NCBI GenBank assembly: GCA_016927855.1
Contig: JAFGLV010000145.1
Span: 1 to 64,000, forward strand
Direction of reading: 5' to 3'
DNA length: 64,000 nucleotides
Source of the DNA: Sedimentisphaerales bacterium
GTDB taxonomy: Bacteria > Planctomycetota > Phycisphaerae > Sedimentisphaerales > Anaerobacaceae
The notes under the pieces are model-generated. The model was not told the DNA's origin. It did no database searches and saw nothing but the letters and a program-made list of their open reading frames with translations. The stretch's first letter is position 1; every line of letters starts with the position of its first letter. Shown piece after piece: positions 63,887 to 64,000 of this stretch. The position numbers and the translations under genes are program-made.

Positions 63887-64000
63887 CGAGCGTCTTCTTT
63901 CTCGGCGTTGTCGCCTGGCGCTGCCGGCGGCAGGGTAGGGACGGGACCCAGCATGTCCAGCGCGGCTTGCACCCTCTCGGCGTGCTGCTCCCACATCGGC
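63883..64000 (-). CDS. C-terminal end of a gene entering from the right edge
   Basis: A minus-strand frame open to the window edge that ends with TAA at 63883-63885. It encodes about 38 residues (MWEQHAERVQAALDML, then a proline- and alanine-rich, acidic tail). Codon choice is compatible with coding. The function cannot be told. Confidence 0.45.
   Translation of the reverse strand, partial: PMWEQHAERVQAALDMLGPVPTLPPAAPGDNAEKEDAR

Overview
The window is GC-rich bacterial chromosome without rRNA, tRNA, transposase, integrase, phage or CRISPR sequence. Its gene content points to a planctomycete, most likely of the Phycisphaerae/Sedimentisphaerales type. The evidence is two BlaI-BlaR1 (M56) pairs with huge C-terminal extensions, H-X9-DG pseudopilin-like motifs, GEVEDY and DUF5648 exported proteins, giant secreted proteins of stacked fibronectin-like and discoidin-like modules, FHA proteins, two GroELs, and glycoside hydrolases for complex polysaccharides. 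The taxonomic call is an inference from protein style, not from a marker gene.

Layout. 1-2031: ECF sigma factor (cut by the window edge), its anti-sigma factor and an isochorismatase-family hydrolase. 2228-7700: BlaI repressor and giant M56 protein A, behind a palindromic operator. 7874-13213 (minus): MarR regulator with DUF2461, then DUF3788, NTF2-like, beta-lactamase-fold hydrolase, an NTF2+PPOX fusion and a secreted beta-helix protein. 13507-16488: secreted GH2 enzyme. 16540-18841: ArsR regulator and CoA-disulfide/persulfide reductase with rhodanese domain. 19031-19234: cold-shock protein. 19354-27639 (minus): chaperone block in the order groEL2, alpha-L-fucosidase, groES, groEL1, dnaJ, grpE, fmdB-like, two lipoproteins. 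27954-34823: FHA protein, queuosine-tRNA mannosyltransferase-like protein, ferritin-like protein, large exported protein, NAD-dependent epimerase and a radical SAM protein. 35271-42347: two paralogous secreted proteins of about 1,100 residues with matching promoters and terminators. 42538-47676: tightly overlapping operon HD hydrolase, PPIase, acpS, mnmG, radical SAM protein. 47948-51432 (minus): DUF6057 membrane protein and TolB-like haem-motif protein. 51704-57049: second BlaI-BlaR1 pair whose sensor part is a double beta-propeller, behind a classical TACA-N2-TGTA operator pair. 57062-64000: hisA, nucleoside hydrolase, FHA-GAF protein, CHAD protein, B12-binding radical SAM protein, miaB and the end of one further gene.

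Two themes stand out. First, both M56 receptors appear to have exchanged the beta-lactam-binding domain for very large extracytoplasmic modules (pseudopilin-like repeats in A, WD40-like propellers in B), so they probably sense something other than antibiotics. Second, the window carries several families of short palindromic repeats. Some lie inside or at the ends of coding sequences: a 51-bp cloverleaf in frame inside the radical SAM gene at 46555-47676, a second repeat that supplies that gene's stop codon and last 17 residues, an AT-rich repeat inside mnmG, and another that supplies the C-terminus of the fucosidase.
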